Positions 43,283 to 51,252 of a stretch of 64,000 bases of DNA are shown here, piece by piece. The translations under genes and the position numbers were made by a program. Position 1 is the first letter of the stretch; the number at the start of each line of letters is the position of its first letter. The notes under the pieces are model-generated. The model saw nothing but the letters and a program-made list of their open reading frames with translations, had not been told where the DNA came from and made no database searches. This DNA is from Chryseobacterium sp. (GTDB lineage Bacteria; Bacteroidota; Bacteroidia; Flavobacteriales; Weeksellaceae), in assembly GCF_008014695.1 (NCBI RefSeq), contig NZ_VOXE01000001.1:558001-622000 (forward strand), read 5' to 3'.

Positions 43283-45433
43283 TTAAATCCGCTCCAGTTC
43301 CTCTGCCGAAATCTGTGTTTTAAACATGCCGTAATTCACGGTGACCTTCTGGTTTTTGTCGATTTTTTCAATGGTTCCGACTGAAGTGGAGCCTGAAATT
43401 CTTACTCTTTGTCCGATTTTCATCCATACTGCGCGGTCTTTTACCCGTTTGTCCTCCAGTTTTTCGTTTGTTTCGGCTATTTTCTCAATCACATCTGTTT
43501 TTTTAAGCTGCTGTGTGATTTTCCGTTTTACGATCTGCAGTTTCTTGGTTTCATCTTTGTCTGAGCCCAGTTTGCGGAATTTCTCCTGTTCCAGGATTTT
43601 TACGAAATCTTTTACAACGTCTTTCCGCGATTTTCCTTTCACATAAGAATCAATAAACCCTTCAATCTTGTTTCCGAACTGCAGTTTGCGGTGTTCCTCC
43701 TCATACAGTTTCTGAAAATTAAAGAGTTTCTGCTGCAGCTGTTCGTTCAGTTTTTCCAGATTCTCCTTTTTATTCTGGGTCGAATCGCGTTTTTCCGTAA
43801 GGTCGGTTTTCAGTTTTTCGACCTCAAACTTTTCCTGCTGCAGTTTTACGATCGTTTTATCGAGATTAATGATATCGTGCTCTACCTTTTTCTTGGCAGC
43901 GTCGATGATGTATCGCGGAATTTTATTTTTTTCCGCCACTTCAAATGTAAAAGAACTTCCTGCCTGTCCGACTTCCAATTTGTACAGGGGCTCCAGCGAA
44001 TGTTCATCAAAGAGCATGGCCGCATTCTGCGCGTTCGGGAGCTGTTCTACGACCAGTTTGATGTTCGTGTAATGTGTGGTGATAATTGCAAAACTTTTGT
44101 TGTCATAGAAAAATTCCAGAAAAGCTTCAGCCAAAGCACCGCCGAGTTCGGGATCGGATCCGGTTCCGAACTCATCGATGAGCAAAAGGGTCTCCGCATC
44201 GGATTCCCGGATGATTTCGGCCATTTTTTTCAGGCGTGAAGAATAGGTGGAAAGGTGGTTCTCGATGGACTGATTGTCGCCAATGTCCGTCATGATCTTG
44301 TCAAAGAAAAACATCTCAGATTTAGGATGTACCGGAACCAGAATTCCGCTCTGGATCATGAGCTGCAGCAGTCCGACGGTTTTCAGCGTAATGGACTTTC
44401 CGCCCGCATTCGGTCCGGAAATACACAGGATCCGGTTGTGCTCCGTTAACGTGAGCGACTGCGGGAAAATTTCCTTTTTTTCGACCTGATTTCTGAGATA
44501 AAGCAGCGGATGAAAGGCATTGACGAGGCGAAGCGTTTTGTGGCGGTTGATTTTCGGCAGGATTCCTTTTATTTTTTCTGAAAATTTGGCTTTGGCTCTC
44601 GTGAGGTCCAGATCAAAAATATAGGCTTGATATTCGGCAAGCTGCGGCTGGAATTCTGAAATTTCTGCCGTAAGTTTCCTGAGGATTTTGTCGACTTCTT
44701 TTTTCTCTTCCTCAATGTCTTCGCGAAGTTTGAAATGGTGTTTCACCACCGTATCCGGTTGCATAAAAGTGATCGAACCGGTCTTTGAGACGCCGAGAAC
44801 TCTTCCGTTCACACGTTTTTTATATCCCGATTTCACCGCCAAAACCCTTTGGTCATCAATAATGCTTTCGCGGATGTCGTCCAAATAATCGGTGGAGGAT
44901 AATGCGGTAAGTGCTTTGTTGAAATTTTCCTGAATGGCTTTTCTGGCGTGGGAAATTTCGGCTCTTAAAACTTTCAGAATGGGGGAGGCTTCACTTTTTA
45001 CTTCTCCGAAACGGTTGAAGACCTTGTCGATCTTCTCAATTATTTCTTTCCGGAATTCGAGAACTCTAACATCGTTATTCAGATGTTCAAAAACACCTTC
45101 GAAAACAGGATAAAATTTTTGAAGTTTCCCGATTTGCTCCGTCAGATTTTTGATTTTGATGAAAGCAGGATTATCGAGCCGGAAATTCTCAATAAGCATG
45201 AGTTGAAGTTCCTCTTCGATATCATCGTATTCATTGAAAGGTATGGCGTTGTCGCTTTCAAAACTCGTCAGAAATTCTGAGGTTTTTTTTAATGAAATTA
45301 CCGCTTCTTCCAAAGGAAGAGGCTTCAGATTCTGGATTTTTTCTGCGGTTTTATGAGAATAGGCAAACGGGGAAATTTCCGAAAGCAGTTCCGGAAATTC
45401 AAGTTCTTCTAATTGGTCTTTTGTAATATGCAC
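43283..45433 (-). CDS. mutS2: MutS2-type protein lacking an Smr domain
   Basis: 716 residues starting with GTG at 45433 (HITKDQLEELEFPELL). The MutS2 clamp/lever region is followed by the ATPase with Walker A SGPNAGGKSITLKT, Walker B LLIDEFGTGSDPELGGALAEAFLE and THYTNIK, then a long coiled coil (about 530-620). The C-terminus ends in a small KOW-like barrel (GQRVRISGSTSVGTIEKIDKNQ) without the Smr nuclease domain of typical MutS2 (~780 residues). MutS2 acts in anti-recombination or ribosome rescue, depending on species. Absence of Smr may be normal in this lineage. Confidence 0.9.
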   Translation of the reverse strand: MHITKDQLEELEFPELLSEISPFAYSHKTAEKIQNLKPLPLEEAVISLKKTSEFLTSFESDNAIPFNEYDDIEEELQLMLIENFRLDNPAFIKIKNLTEQIGKLQKFYPVFEGVFEHLNNDVRVLEFRKEIIEKIDKVFNRFGEVKSEASPILKVLRAEISHARKAIQENFNKALTALSSTDYLDDIRESIIDDQRVLAVKSGYKKRVNGRVLGVSKTGSITFMQPDTVVKHHFKLREDIEEEKKEVDKILRKLTAEISEFQPQLAEYQAYIFDLDLTRAKAKFSEKIKGILPKINRHKTLRLVNAFHPLLYLRNQVEKKEIFPQSLTLTEHNRILCISGPNAGGKSITLKTVGLLQLMIQSGILVPVHPKSEMFFFDKIMTDIGDNQSIENHLSTYSSRLKKMAEIIRESDAETLLLIDEFGTGSDPELGGALAEAFLEFFYDNKSFAIITTHYTNIKLVVEQLPNAQNAAMLFDEHSLEPLYKLEVGQAGSSFTFEVAEKNKIPRYIIDAAKKKVEHDIINLDKTIVKLQQEKFEVEKLKTDLTEKRDSTQNKKENLEKLNEQLQQKLFNFQKLYEEEHRKLQFGNKIEGFIDSYVKGKSRKDVVKDFVKILEQEKFRKLGSDKDETKKLQIVKRKITQQLKKTDVIEKIAETNEKLEDKRVKDRAVWMKIGQRVRISGSTSVGTIEKIDKNQKVTVNYGMFKTQISAEELERI

Positions 45434-45437
45434 GAAG

Positions 45438-45445
45438 CAAATTTA
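45438..45445 (-). promoter_or_regulatory. -7 box of mutS2
   Basis: TAAATTTG on the minus strand ends 4 bases before the GTG start at 45433, so the message would be leaderless or nearly so. Confidence 0.5.
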
Positions 45446-45481
45446 ATGATTATTTGAGAATGGGCGCTTATGTAATTTTTG

Positions 45482-45489
45482 TAAATTTG
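45482..45489 (+). promoter_or_regulatory. -7 box of ung
   Basis: TAAATTTG matches TAnnTTTG, 33 bases before the ATG at 45523. It supports the 45523 start over the longer frame from 45454. Confidence 0.45.
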
Positions 45490-45522
45490 GAAGCTGTCAA
45501 ATCAACATTCAGGATTGAAATT

Positions 45523-46164
45523 ATGGATTGGAAAACCGTTTTAGAACCCATCAAAAATTCAGATTATTTTGAAATGCTGTGGAAAAAAGTGAAGGAAGAA
45601 TATGCTACAGCAAAATGTTTTCCACCGAAAAACCAGATATTCCGGGCGCTGGAACTCACACCATTTGAAAAAATAAAAGTCGTAATTATCGGCCAGGACC
45701 CTTATCATAACGATTATCAGGCGAACGGACTTTGCTTTTCGGTCTCCGAAAATGTGGCGACACCGCCGTCCCTCAAAAATATTTTTACGGAACTTCAGGA
45801 TGATCTGGGAGTTGTAAGAACAAAAAAAGAGCTCGATGATTGGGCAGAACAGGGTGTTTTATTATTGAATGCAACCCTTTCGGTGAAAGCACATGCTCCG
45901 AATTCACACAAAGATCTGGGCTGGGAAAAGTTTACGGATTTCATCATCAAGGAGATTTCAGATCAAAAAGAAAATGTGGTATTCGTTTTATGGGGCGCAT
46001 TTGCACAAAAAAAGGAGGAACTGATAGATTCCTCCAAACATTTTATCATTAAATCAGCACACCCGTCGCCGTTTTCTGTTTACCGTGGTTTTTACGGGAG
46101 CAAACCTTTTTCAAAAATCAATGATTTTCTGAAATCGAAAAATCTAGAAATTATTTCCTGGTAG
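45523..46164 (+). CDS. ung: Uracil-DNA glycosylase, family 1
   Basis: 213 residues from MDWKTVLEPI. Catalytic GQDPYH (57-62, D59), the uracil-binding region GLCFSV and the HPSPFSVYRGFYGSKPFS loop are intact; LLNATLSVKAHAPNSHKDLGWEKFTD is typical of the family. Removes uracil from DNA. The 3' end overlaps the converging lipoprotein gene by 14 bases. Confidence 0.96.
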   Translation: MDWKTVLEPIKNSDYFEMLWKKVKEEYATAKCFPPKNQIFRALELTPFEKIKVVIIGQDPYHNDYQANGLCFSVSENVATPPSLKNIFTELQDDLGVVRTKKELDDWAEQGVLLLNATLSVKAHAPNSHKDLGWEKFTDFIIKEISDQKENVVFVLWGAFAQKKEELIDSSKHFIIKSAHPSPFSVYRGFYGSKPFSKINDFLKSKNLEIISW

Positions 46165-46852
46165 CGCCGCCCCGAGCGGTCGGGTCTATCGTATTTGATC
46201 CGTCTTTAACGATGGTAATGCCTATTTTGTAATTTCCTGAAAGACTTTTAAAACCTCTGGACTCCGTTGGATAAGGTTCTACATTTACTAAAGTGATTCT
46301 ATAACCGTTAAAAAGAGTGGATTTTGAGTAACCTTTTGATGGCATATCCAATGTTGACAAAGTTATAGTTCGCGGTCTTGTGTATGTTCCCATCAGCTCA
46401 ATTTCCGCAGTAGCAACTCCTTGCCAAATACAGTTTACTCCTGTCGGACAGCGGCTGTCTTCTGTCATTTTTTTGAAAGTAACATTCATTTCGTACTCGC
46501 TCAGGAAACGGTTTTCTCCTTCTTTAAAAAAAATGGCCGCCCTTTTTCCGCTTTGTACAGAACGGGAAGCCGATTTGCCAGTCACATTCGGATTTGAAAC
46601 CGACGAAACATTTCCGGTATGCTTACCAGGAGAAACCTGACTCTTTTCTTTTGGAGTTTTTGCTTCGGGTACTGCATCAGTTTCTGCGATTGCTTCCTGT
46701 TCTTTTGAAGTGGAATCCGGAGTTAATGTTTTCACGGATCCAGAATTTTCTGTTGATGTGGTGACAAGATCCGAATTTTTTTCAGTGTTTTTGGTGCTGC
46801 ACATGGCTAAAGTTAGTACAGAAGCCCCTGTTAATATGAGTTTATGAAGCAT
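46151..46852 (-). CDS. Hypothetical lipoprotein with Cys-containing C-terminal domain
   Basis: 233 residues from MLHKLILTG at 46852. Lipobox LAMC (Cys18), then ~75 residues of low-complexity Ser/Thr/Lys/Pro sequence, probably a flexible spacer, then a compact domain (about 108-220) with DSRCPTGVNCIWQGVATAEIEL, holding a likely disulfide. Similar Cys-x5-Cys domains occur in Bacteroidota lipoproteins of unknown role. Starts 4 bases after the DUF456 stop, so probably the same transcript. Confidence 0.75.
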   Translation of the reverse strand: MLHKLILTGASVLTLAMCSTKNTEKNSDLVTTSTENSGSVKTLTPDSTSKEQEAIAETDAVPEAKTPKEKSQVSPGKHTGNVSSVSNPNVTGKSASRSVQSGKRAAIFFKEGENRFLSEYEMNVTFKKMTEDSRCPTGVNCIWQGVATAEIELMGTYTRPRTITLSTLDMPSKGYSKSTLFNGYRITLVNVEPYPTESRGFKSLSGNYKIGITIVKDGSNTIDPTARGGATRK

Positions 46853-46856
46853 TGTT

Positions 46857-47348
46857 TTAATTTTTAATAATATCAATCACAACTACCAAAAACATTGCCA
46901 AACCAACAATGAAGTTGAAGGCCGTACCGTAGAGAAATCCGATAAAAGCTCCTTTTGTAGAGTTCCAGGCCTTCTTTCTGTCGCTCGCATCATGAAGAAG
47001 TTCCCCGATAAATACACCTGCAAACATTCCGATTAAAAAACCGAACGGAAGCGGGATAAAAAACATTCCTATCAAAGTTCCGATCACGGAACCGATGCTT
47101 CCCCAACGCGTGCCGCCATATTTCCGGTTTGTTTTTGCAGGAATCACATAATTCAGTACGACTGAAACCGCTGTAAGAAGCACGAAAATCCAGATATAAA
47201 CCATTGAAAGTGGGGTATCGGTCCCGAATTTATAAATCAGTAATCCGCATAAACTGAGCAGTAACCCCGGAAGAACCGGAAGAAAAGTTCCAAGAATTCC
47301 GAGAATGAGCAGAATGATACTCGCTGTTTGAATAAGGCCGGTGTCCAT
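46857..47348 (-). CDS. DUF456 family membrane protein
   Basis: 163 residues, four to five helices with many Gly residues: ILGIFLPVLPG-like opening (LILGILGTFLPVLPGLLLSLCGLL), RKYGGTRWGSIGSVIGTLIGMFFIPLPFGFLIGMFAGVFIGEL and a KAWNSTKGAFIGFLYGT region, all typical of DUF456. Function unknown. Divergent from the mechanosensitive channel. Confidence 0.9.
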   Translation of the reverse strand: MDTGLIQTASIILLILGILGTFLPVLPGLLLSLCGLLIYKFGTDTPLSMVYIWIFVLLTAVSVVLNYVIPAKTNRKYGGTRWGSIGSVIGTLIGMFFIPLPFGFLIGMFAGVFIGELLHDASDRKKAWNSTKGAFIGFLYGTAFNFIVGLAMFLVVVIDIIKN

Positions 47349-47363
47349 ATGTTTTTATTTTGT

Positions 47364-47394
47364 TAAAAATACTTATTAATAAATGAATCACAAA
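47364..47394 (-). promoter_or_regulatory. Promoter of the DUF456 gene
   Basis: Minus strand TTTG (47394-47391), 19 bases, TATTTTTA (47371-47364; 7 of 8 consensus). ATG at 47348. Confidence 0.55.
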
Positions 47395-47403
47395 CAGTTT
47401 TCT

Positions 47404-47411
47404 TATTTTTG
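47404..47411 (+). promoter_or_regulatory. -7 box of the mscS-type gene
   Basis: TATTTTTG matches TAnnTTTG and ends 5 bases before the ATG at 47417. Confidence 0.55.
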
Positions 47412-47416
47412 CATTG

Positions 47417-48679
47417 ATGAAAGACGAATTACAACAGACCAAAGATTTAATCACGGAAATCAGCGATGCGGTTCATTATTTTGTGGTGGATAATATCTCT
47501 GATGAATGGATGGTTTTAGTCAGTGTAAAAGTATTGTTGCTTACCGCTTTTATTTTTTTCATCGATTTTTTCCTCAAACTTCTGGTCCGCATTTTTCTCG
47601 CTACGTTTAAAGACGAGGAGAAACATCCTGTTTTTAAGGCTTTGTATACCTCGAAAGTCATCAACTCGATGGCACATCTTGTCGCAATGATGATTGGCAG
47701 ATTTGCCCTGTATTCTGTTTTTTCAAGGCGCCATCCTGAAAGTTTTGCCGTTCTGGACAGGCTTATGGAAGTTGCCGTTGTTTTAATCGTTGGTGGAATG
47801 GCCCTGCGGGCAATCAAAGCGGTCGAAAATTATTACTTCTATAAAAAAGATTATTACAGGATTGTGGCGTTGCGCGCAATTTCGCAGACCTTGCGGATTT
47901 TTGGAAGCTTCATCTTTGCAGTCATCATCATCAGTATGGTATTCGGAATCAGTGGGGCGACTATTTTAGGAAGTCTCGGAGCGATTACCGCGGTATTGGT
48001 TTTGGTTTTTCGGGACACGATTCTCGGTTTCGTAACCGGAATTCATGTCGCCACATCACAAAACATGAAAGTGGGAGACTGGATTGGCATTCCAAAATAC
48101 AATCTGGAAGGCAATATCCTCGACATTAACCTGCTAACAACCAAAATCCAGAATTTCGACAAAACCATTTCCACCATTCCGACCTACGATTTACTATCAA
48201 CGGAGATAAAAAATCTTCAGGTGATGGCTGAAAGCAATACCCGGAGAATCAAAAGATCCATTATTTTCAACATCAATTCCTTTACATTTCTGAACCGTGA
48301 GACTATAGAAAAGCTGGAGAAAATTAATCTCATTTCTGATTATCTGGAACAGAAAAAAAATGAAATGATCGCGGAAAGAGAATCCATCCCAAATTCCGAA
48401 CTGCTCATCAACGGAAGACAGCTTACCAATATTGGCGTCTTCCGGGAATATGTTTTCAACTATCTTAAAAAAAGCGAACATATTGATCAGGAAGGGACAC
48501 TTTTAGTCAGACAGCTCGAAAATACACCGCAGGGAATGCCTCTGGAAATCTACTGTTTCACCAATAATTCCGAATGGTCGGGCTACGAAGAAATTATGGC
48601 CGATATTTTCGATCATTTGCTAGTGGCTTCCAAGGAATTTAATCTCGAAGTGGTACAGTTCTCAAAAATCGCAAATTGA
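47417..48679 (+). CDS. MscS-family mechanosensitive channel (YbdG-like)
   Basis: 420 residues from ATG 47417; a TTG just before is not needed. Five helices in the first ~190 residues; the pore helix and upper beta domain show SGATILGSLGAITAVLVLVFRDTILGFVTGIHVA, then VGDWIGIPKYNLEGNILDINLLTTKIQNFDKTISTIPTYDLLS. The long C-terminal cytoplasmic domain resembles YbdG/MscM channels that open on osmotic downshock. The next gene starts 1 base after its stop. Confidence 0.92.
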   Translation: MKDELQQTKDLITEISDAVHYFVVDNISDEWMVLVSVKVLLLTAFIFFIDFFLKLLVRIFLATFKDEEKHPVFKALYTSKVINSMAHLVAMMIGRFALYSVFSRRHPESFAVLDRLMEVAVVLIVGGMALRAIKAVENYYFYKKDYYRIVALRAISQTLRIFGSFIFAVIIISMVFGISGATILGSLGAITAVLVLVFRDTILGFVTGIHVATSQNMKVGDWIGIPKYNLEGNILDINLLTTKIQNFDKTISTIPTYDLLSTEIKNLQVMAESNTRRIKRSIIFNINSFTFLNRETIEKLEKINLISDYLEQKKNEMIAERESIPNSELLINGRQLTNIGVFREYVFNYLKKSEHIDQEGTLLVRQLENTPQGMPLEIYCFTNNSEWSGYEEIMADIFDHLLVASKEFNLEVVQFSKIAN

Positions 48680-48680
48680 A

Positions 48681-49400
48681 ATGACAAAACTCAGTGTAAA
48701 TATCAACAAAATTGCCACCCTGCGAAATGCCAGAGGCGGCGAGTTCCCAAGCGTTACGGAAGCTGCGGTGAAACTGCAGGAATTCGGAGCCCAAGGAATT
48801 ACCATTCATCCGCGTCCGGACGAGAGGCACATCACACGAAAAGATGTGTACGATCTGAAACCGCTTGTTTATACCGAGTTTAATATTGAAGGAAATCCGC
48901 ACCGTTCTTTTATTGATATGGTTCTTGAAGTAAAGCCGGAGCAGGTGACTTTGGTTCCCGATGCTGATGATGCCATTACCTCAAACGCCGGTTGGGACTG
49001 CGAGAAACATGCAGGTTTTTTAAAAAATGTCATCGCTGAATTTAAAAATGCCGGCATCAGAACTTCTGTATTTTTGGATCCCGATCCGCAAATGGTAAAA
49101 TTTGCCGCTGAAACCGACACCGACCGGATTGAACTCTATACCGAGTCATACGCTAAAAATTATTCGGAAAATAAAGAAGAGGCGATAAGACTATACATTG
49201 AAACGGCTTCGGAAGCACAAAAATACAGACTCGGAGTAAATGCAGGACATGATTTAAGCCTTGAAAATCTGAAATATTTTGCAGACAATATCCCGAATCT
49301 GCTTGAAGTATCCATCGGGCATGCCCTTATCTCGGAAGCTTTGTATATGGGAATGGAAAATACTGTTCAGGCCTATCTTAAAAGGCTGGCAAAATGGTAA
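48681..49400 (+). CDS. pdxJ: Pyridoxine 5'-phosphate synthase
   Basis: 239 residues. LSVNINKIATLRNARGG, ITIHPRPDERHI, VTLVPDADDAITSNAGWD, ELYTESYA and GVNAGHDLSLENL match PdxJ, which condenses 1-deoxy-xylulose 5-phosphate with 3-amino-2-oxopropyl phosphate to pyridoxine 5'-phosphate. Complete length. Follows the channel gene with a 1-base gap, so translationally linked. Confidence 0.96.
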   Translation: MTKLSVNINKIATLRNARGGEFPSVTEAAVKLQEFGAQGITIHPRPDERHITRKDVYDLKPLVYTEFNIEGNPHRSFIDMVLEVKPEQVTLVPDADDAITSNAGWDCEKHAGFLKNVIAEFKNAGIRTSVFLDPDPQMVKFAAETDTDRIELYTESYAKNYSENKEEAIRLYIETASEAQKYRLGVNAGHDLSLENLKYFADNIPNLLEVSIGHALISEALYMGMENTVQAYLKRLAKW

Positions 49401-49435
49401 AAATCGCTTTATTGTTGACCATAAAAACTGATTAA

Positions 49436-50224
49436 ATGGAAATTCTGCACTCAAAAATTTACGGAGAAGAAAAATCCGGAACACCGCTGCTTGTTTTTCA
49501 CGGACTTTTCGGAATGCTCGATAACTGGGGCAGTTTCGGGAAAGAAATGGGGGAGTTTTTCCCTGTTCATTTAATTGATTTAAGGAATCACGGAAAAAGT
49601 TTTCATTCCGAAGAAATGTCGCACGACGATCTTGCGCACGATATTTCACATTACATGGAAGCCCACAATCTACAGAAGGTCAATCTTTTGGGCCACTCAT
49701 TAGGCGGAAAAGCCGTGATGCAGTTTGCAATAAAATATCCGATAAAAGTAGGGAAACTCATCGTCGTTGATATTGCTCCGAAAGCATATCCTCCGCATCA
49801 TCAGGGAATTATCAAGGCACTTGAAAGTGTTGATTTTCAAAAACTCACAACACGCCAGGAAGTGGAGGAATCATTGAAACAATACATTCCTGAGAAATCA
49901 GTCATTCAGTTTCTGGCAAAAAGTCTTTACTGGACCGCAGATAAAAAACTGGCGTGGCGTTTCAACCTTCACACGCTTTCAGAAAAATACGATCAGTTTG
50001 TTTCCAATGCGATTAAATTCGGCGTTTTTACCGGCGAAACACTGTTTATCGGCGGCGAAAAATCCAATTATATTCTGCCTCAGGACGAATTTCAGATCAA
50101 ACAGCAGTTTCCGCATGCATCGGTAGTCACGATTAAAAATGCAGGACATTGGGTTCAGGCGGAAAACCCCACCGATTTCAATGAAGTGGTAAAGGATTTT
50201 CTTTCAGAAAACAGAATCGATTAA
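49436..50224 (+). CDS. Alpha/beta hydrolase (YbfF-like esterase)
   Basis: 262 residues. Nucleophile elbow GHSLGGKA (Ser near 83), LVFHGLFGMLDNWGSFGKEM (oxyanion region), HLIDLRNHGKSF and the final NAGHWVQAENP (catalytic His). Closest in pattern to YbfF-type acyl-CoA/ester hydrolases. Located 35 bases after pdxJ and 17 before an epimerase-like gene; likely part of the same run. Substrate unknown. Confidence 0.88.
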   Translation: MEILHSKIYGEEKSGTPLLVFHGLFGMLDNWGSFGKEMGEFFPVHLIDLRNHGKSFHSEEMSHDDLAHDISHYMEAHNLQKVNLLGHSLGGKAVMQFAIKYPIKVGKLIVVDIAPKAYPPHHQGIIKALESVDFQKLTTRQEVEESLKQYIPEKSVIQFLAKSLYWTADKKLAWRFNLHTLSEKYDQFVSNAIKFGVFTGETLFIGGEKSNYILPQDEFQIKQQFPHASVVTIKNAGHWVQAENPTDFNEVVKDFLSENRID

Positions 50225-50241
50225 ATATCAAATAACCGCTC

Positions 50242-51252
50242 ATGATTTTAGTTACCGGTGCAACAGGAATTCTCGGAAGAGTAATCGTTTTGGAATTGCT
50301 GAAGCGCGGAAAGGTGGTTCGCGCCACGAAACGAAAATCAAGCGATCTTAAAGAAGTCCGGAATTCCTTTAAATTTTACACCGAAAATCCCGATGACTTT
50401 TTCAGTAAAATTGAATGGACTGAGGTGAATTTCGATACCCTCGACTCACTGCATAACGCCTTAAAAGGGGTAGAAGAAGTCTATCATTGCGCGGCGAAAG
50501 TCAGTTTTCATCCCGGATCGCGGAAGGAAATGTACGAAACCAATATTGTAGGCACCAAAAACCTGTTGTATGCATGCGAAAATTCTTCCGTCAAAAAGTT
50601 CTGTTTTGTGAGTTCTGTAGCGGTTTTGGATGGTGTTAACGAAGACGGAAAACTCGACGAAAGCTCCGATTTCAATTCCAAAGTGGAGCACTCGCCTTAC
50701 GCAAAATCAAAACATTTTGCCGAAATGGAGGTGTGGCGTGCTTCCGCAGAAGGCCTGGACACAGTGATTGTAAATCCGGGAGTCATTCTCGGAAGCGGAA
50801 ACTGGAATTCAAGCAGCAGCGAAATTTTCAGCACTTTCGAAAAATATCCGTATACCATGAGCGGAACCACATCTTATGTTGACGTGCGCGATGTGGCAAA
50901 AATTTGTGTTGATTTAATGGAGCAAAATGTGTTCGGTGAAAGATTTATTCTGATTTCAGAAAACCGAAAATATTCGGATATTGCCGATGCAGTCCGGAAA
51001 AAATTAGGAAAATCAAGAGCAAAAATACTTTCCCAATCCATATTGGATTTCGGTTATGTTTTATACCTACTTTTCGGCTGGCTTTTCCCAAAACTCAGGA
51101 TGATGAACCGCCAGAATCTGGACACCGTCACTTCAGAAAGTGTGGTTTCCAATGAAAAAATACTCAAAAAATTGAATTATCAGTTCATTCCGGTTTCGGA
51201 AAGTATTGATTTTCACCTCCATAACTATATTTCCGATAAAAACGCTAAATAA
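50242..51252 (+). CDS. NAD-dependent epimerase/dehydratase-type SDR
   Basis: 336 residues. Extended SDR with the nucleotide loop VTGATGILGRVIVLELL (4-20) and the catalytic YAKSK (about 154-158). GVEEVYHCAAKVSFHPGSRKEMYETNIVGTKNL matches the family that includes dihydroflavonol-reductase-like enzymes. Its stop overlaps the next start (TAATG), tying it to the acyl-CoA ligase, so a lipid-related role is possible. Confidence 0.88.
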   Translation: MILVTGATGILGRVIVLELLKRGKVVRATKRKSSDLKEVRNSFKFYTENPDDFFSKIEWTEVNFDTLDSLHNALKGVEEVYHCAAKVSFHPGSRKEMYETNIVGTKNLLYACENSSVKKFCFVSSVAVLDGVNEDGKLDESSDFNSKVEHSPYAKSKHFAEMEVWRASAEGLDTVIVNPGVILGSGNWNSSSSEIFSTFEKYPYTMSGTTSYVDVRDVAKICVDLMEQNVFGERFILISENRKYSDIADAVRKKLGKSRAKILSQSILDFGYVLYLLFGWLFPKLRMMNRQNLDTVTSESVVSNEKILKKLNYQFIPVSESIDFHLHNYISDKNAK

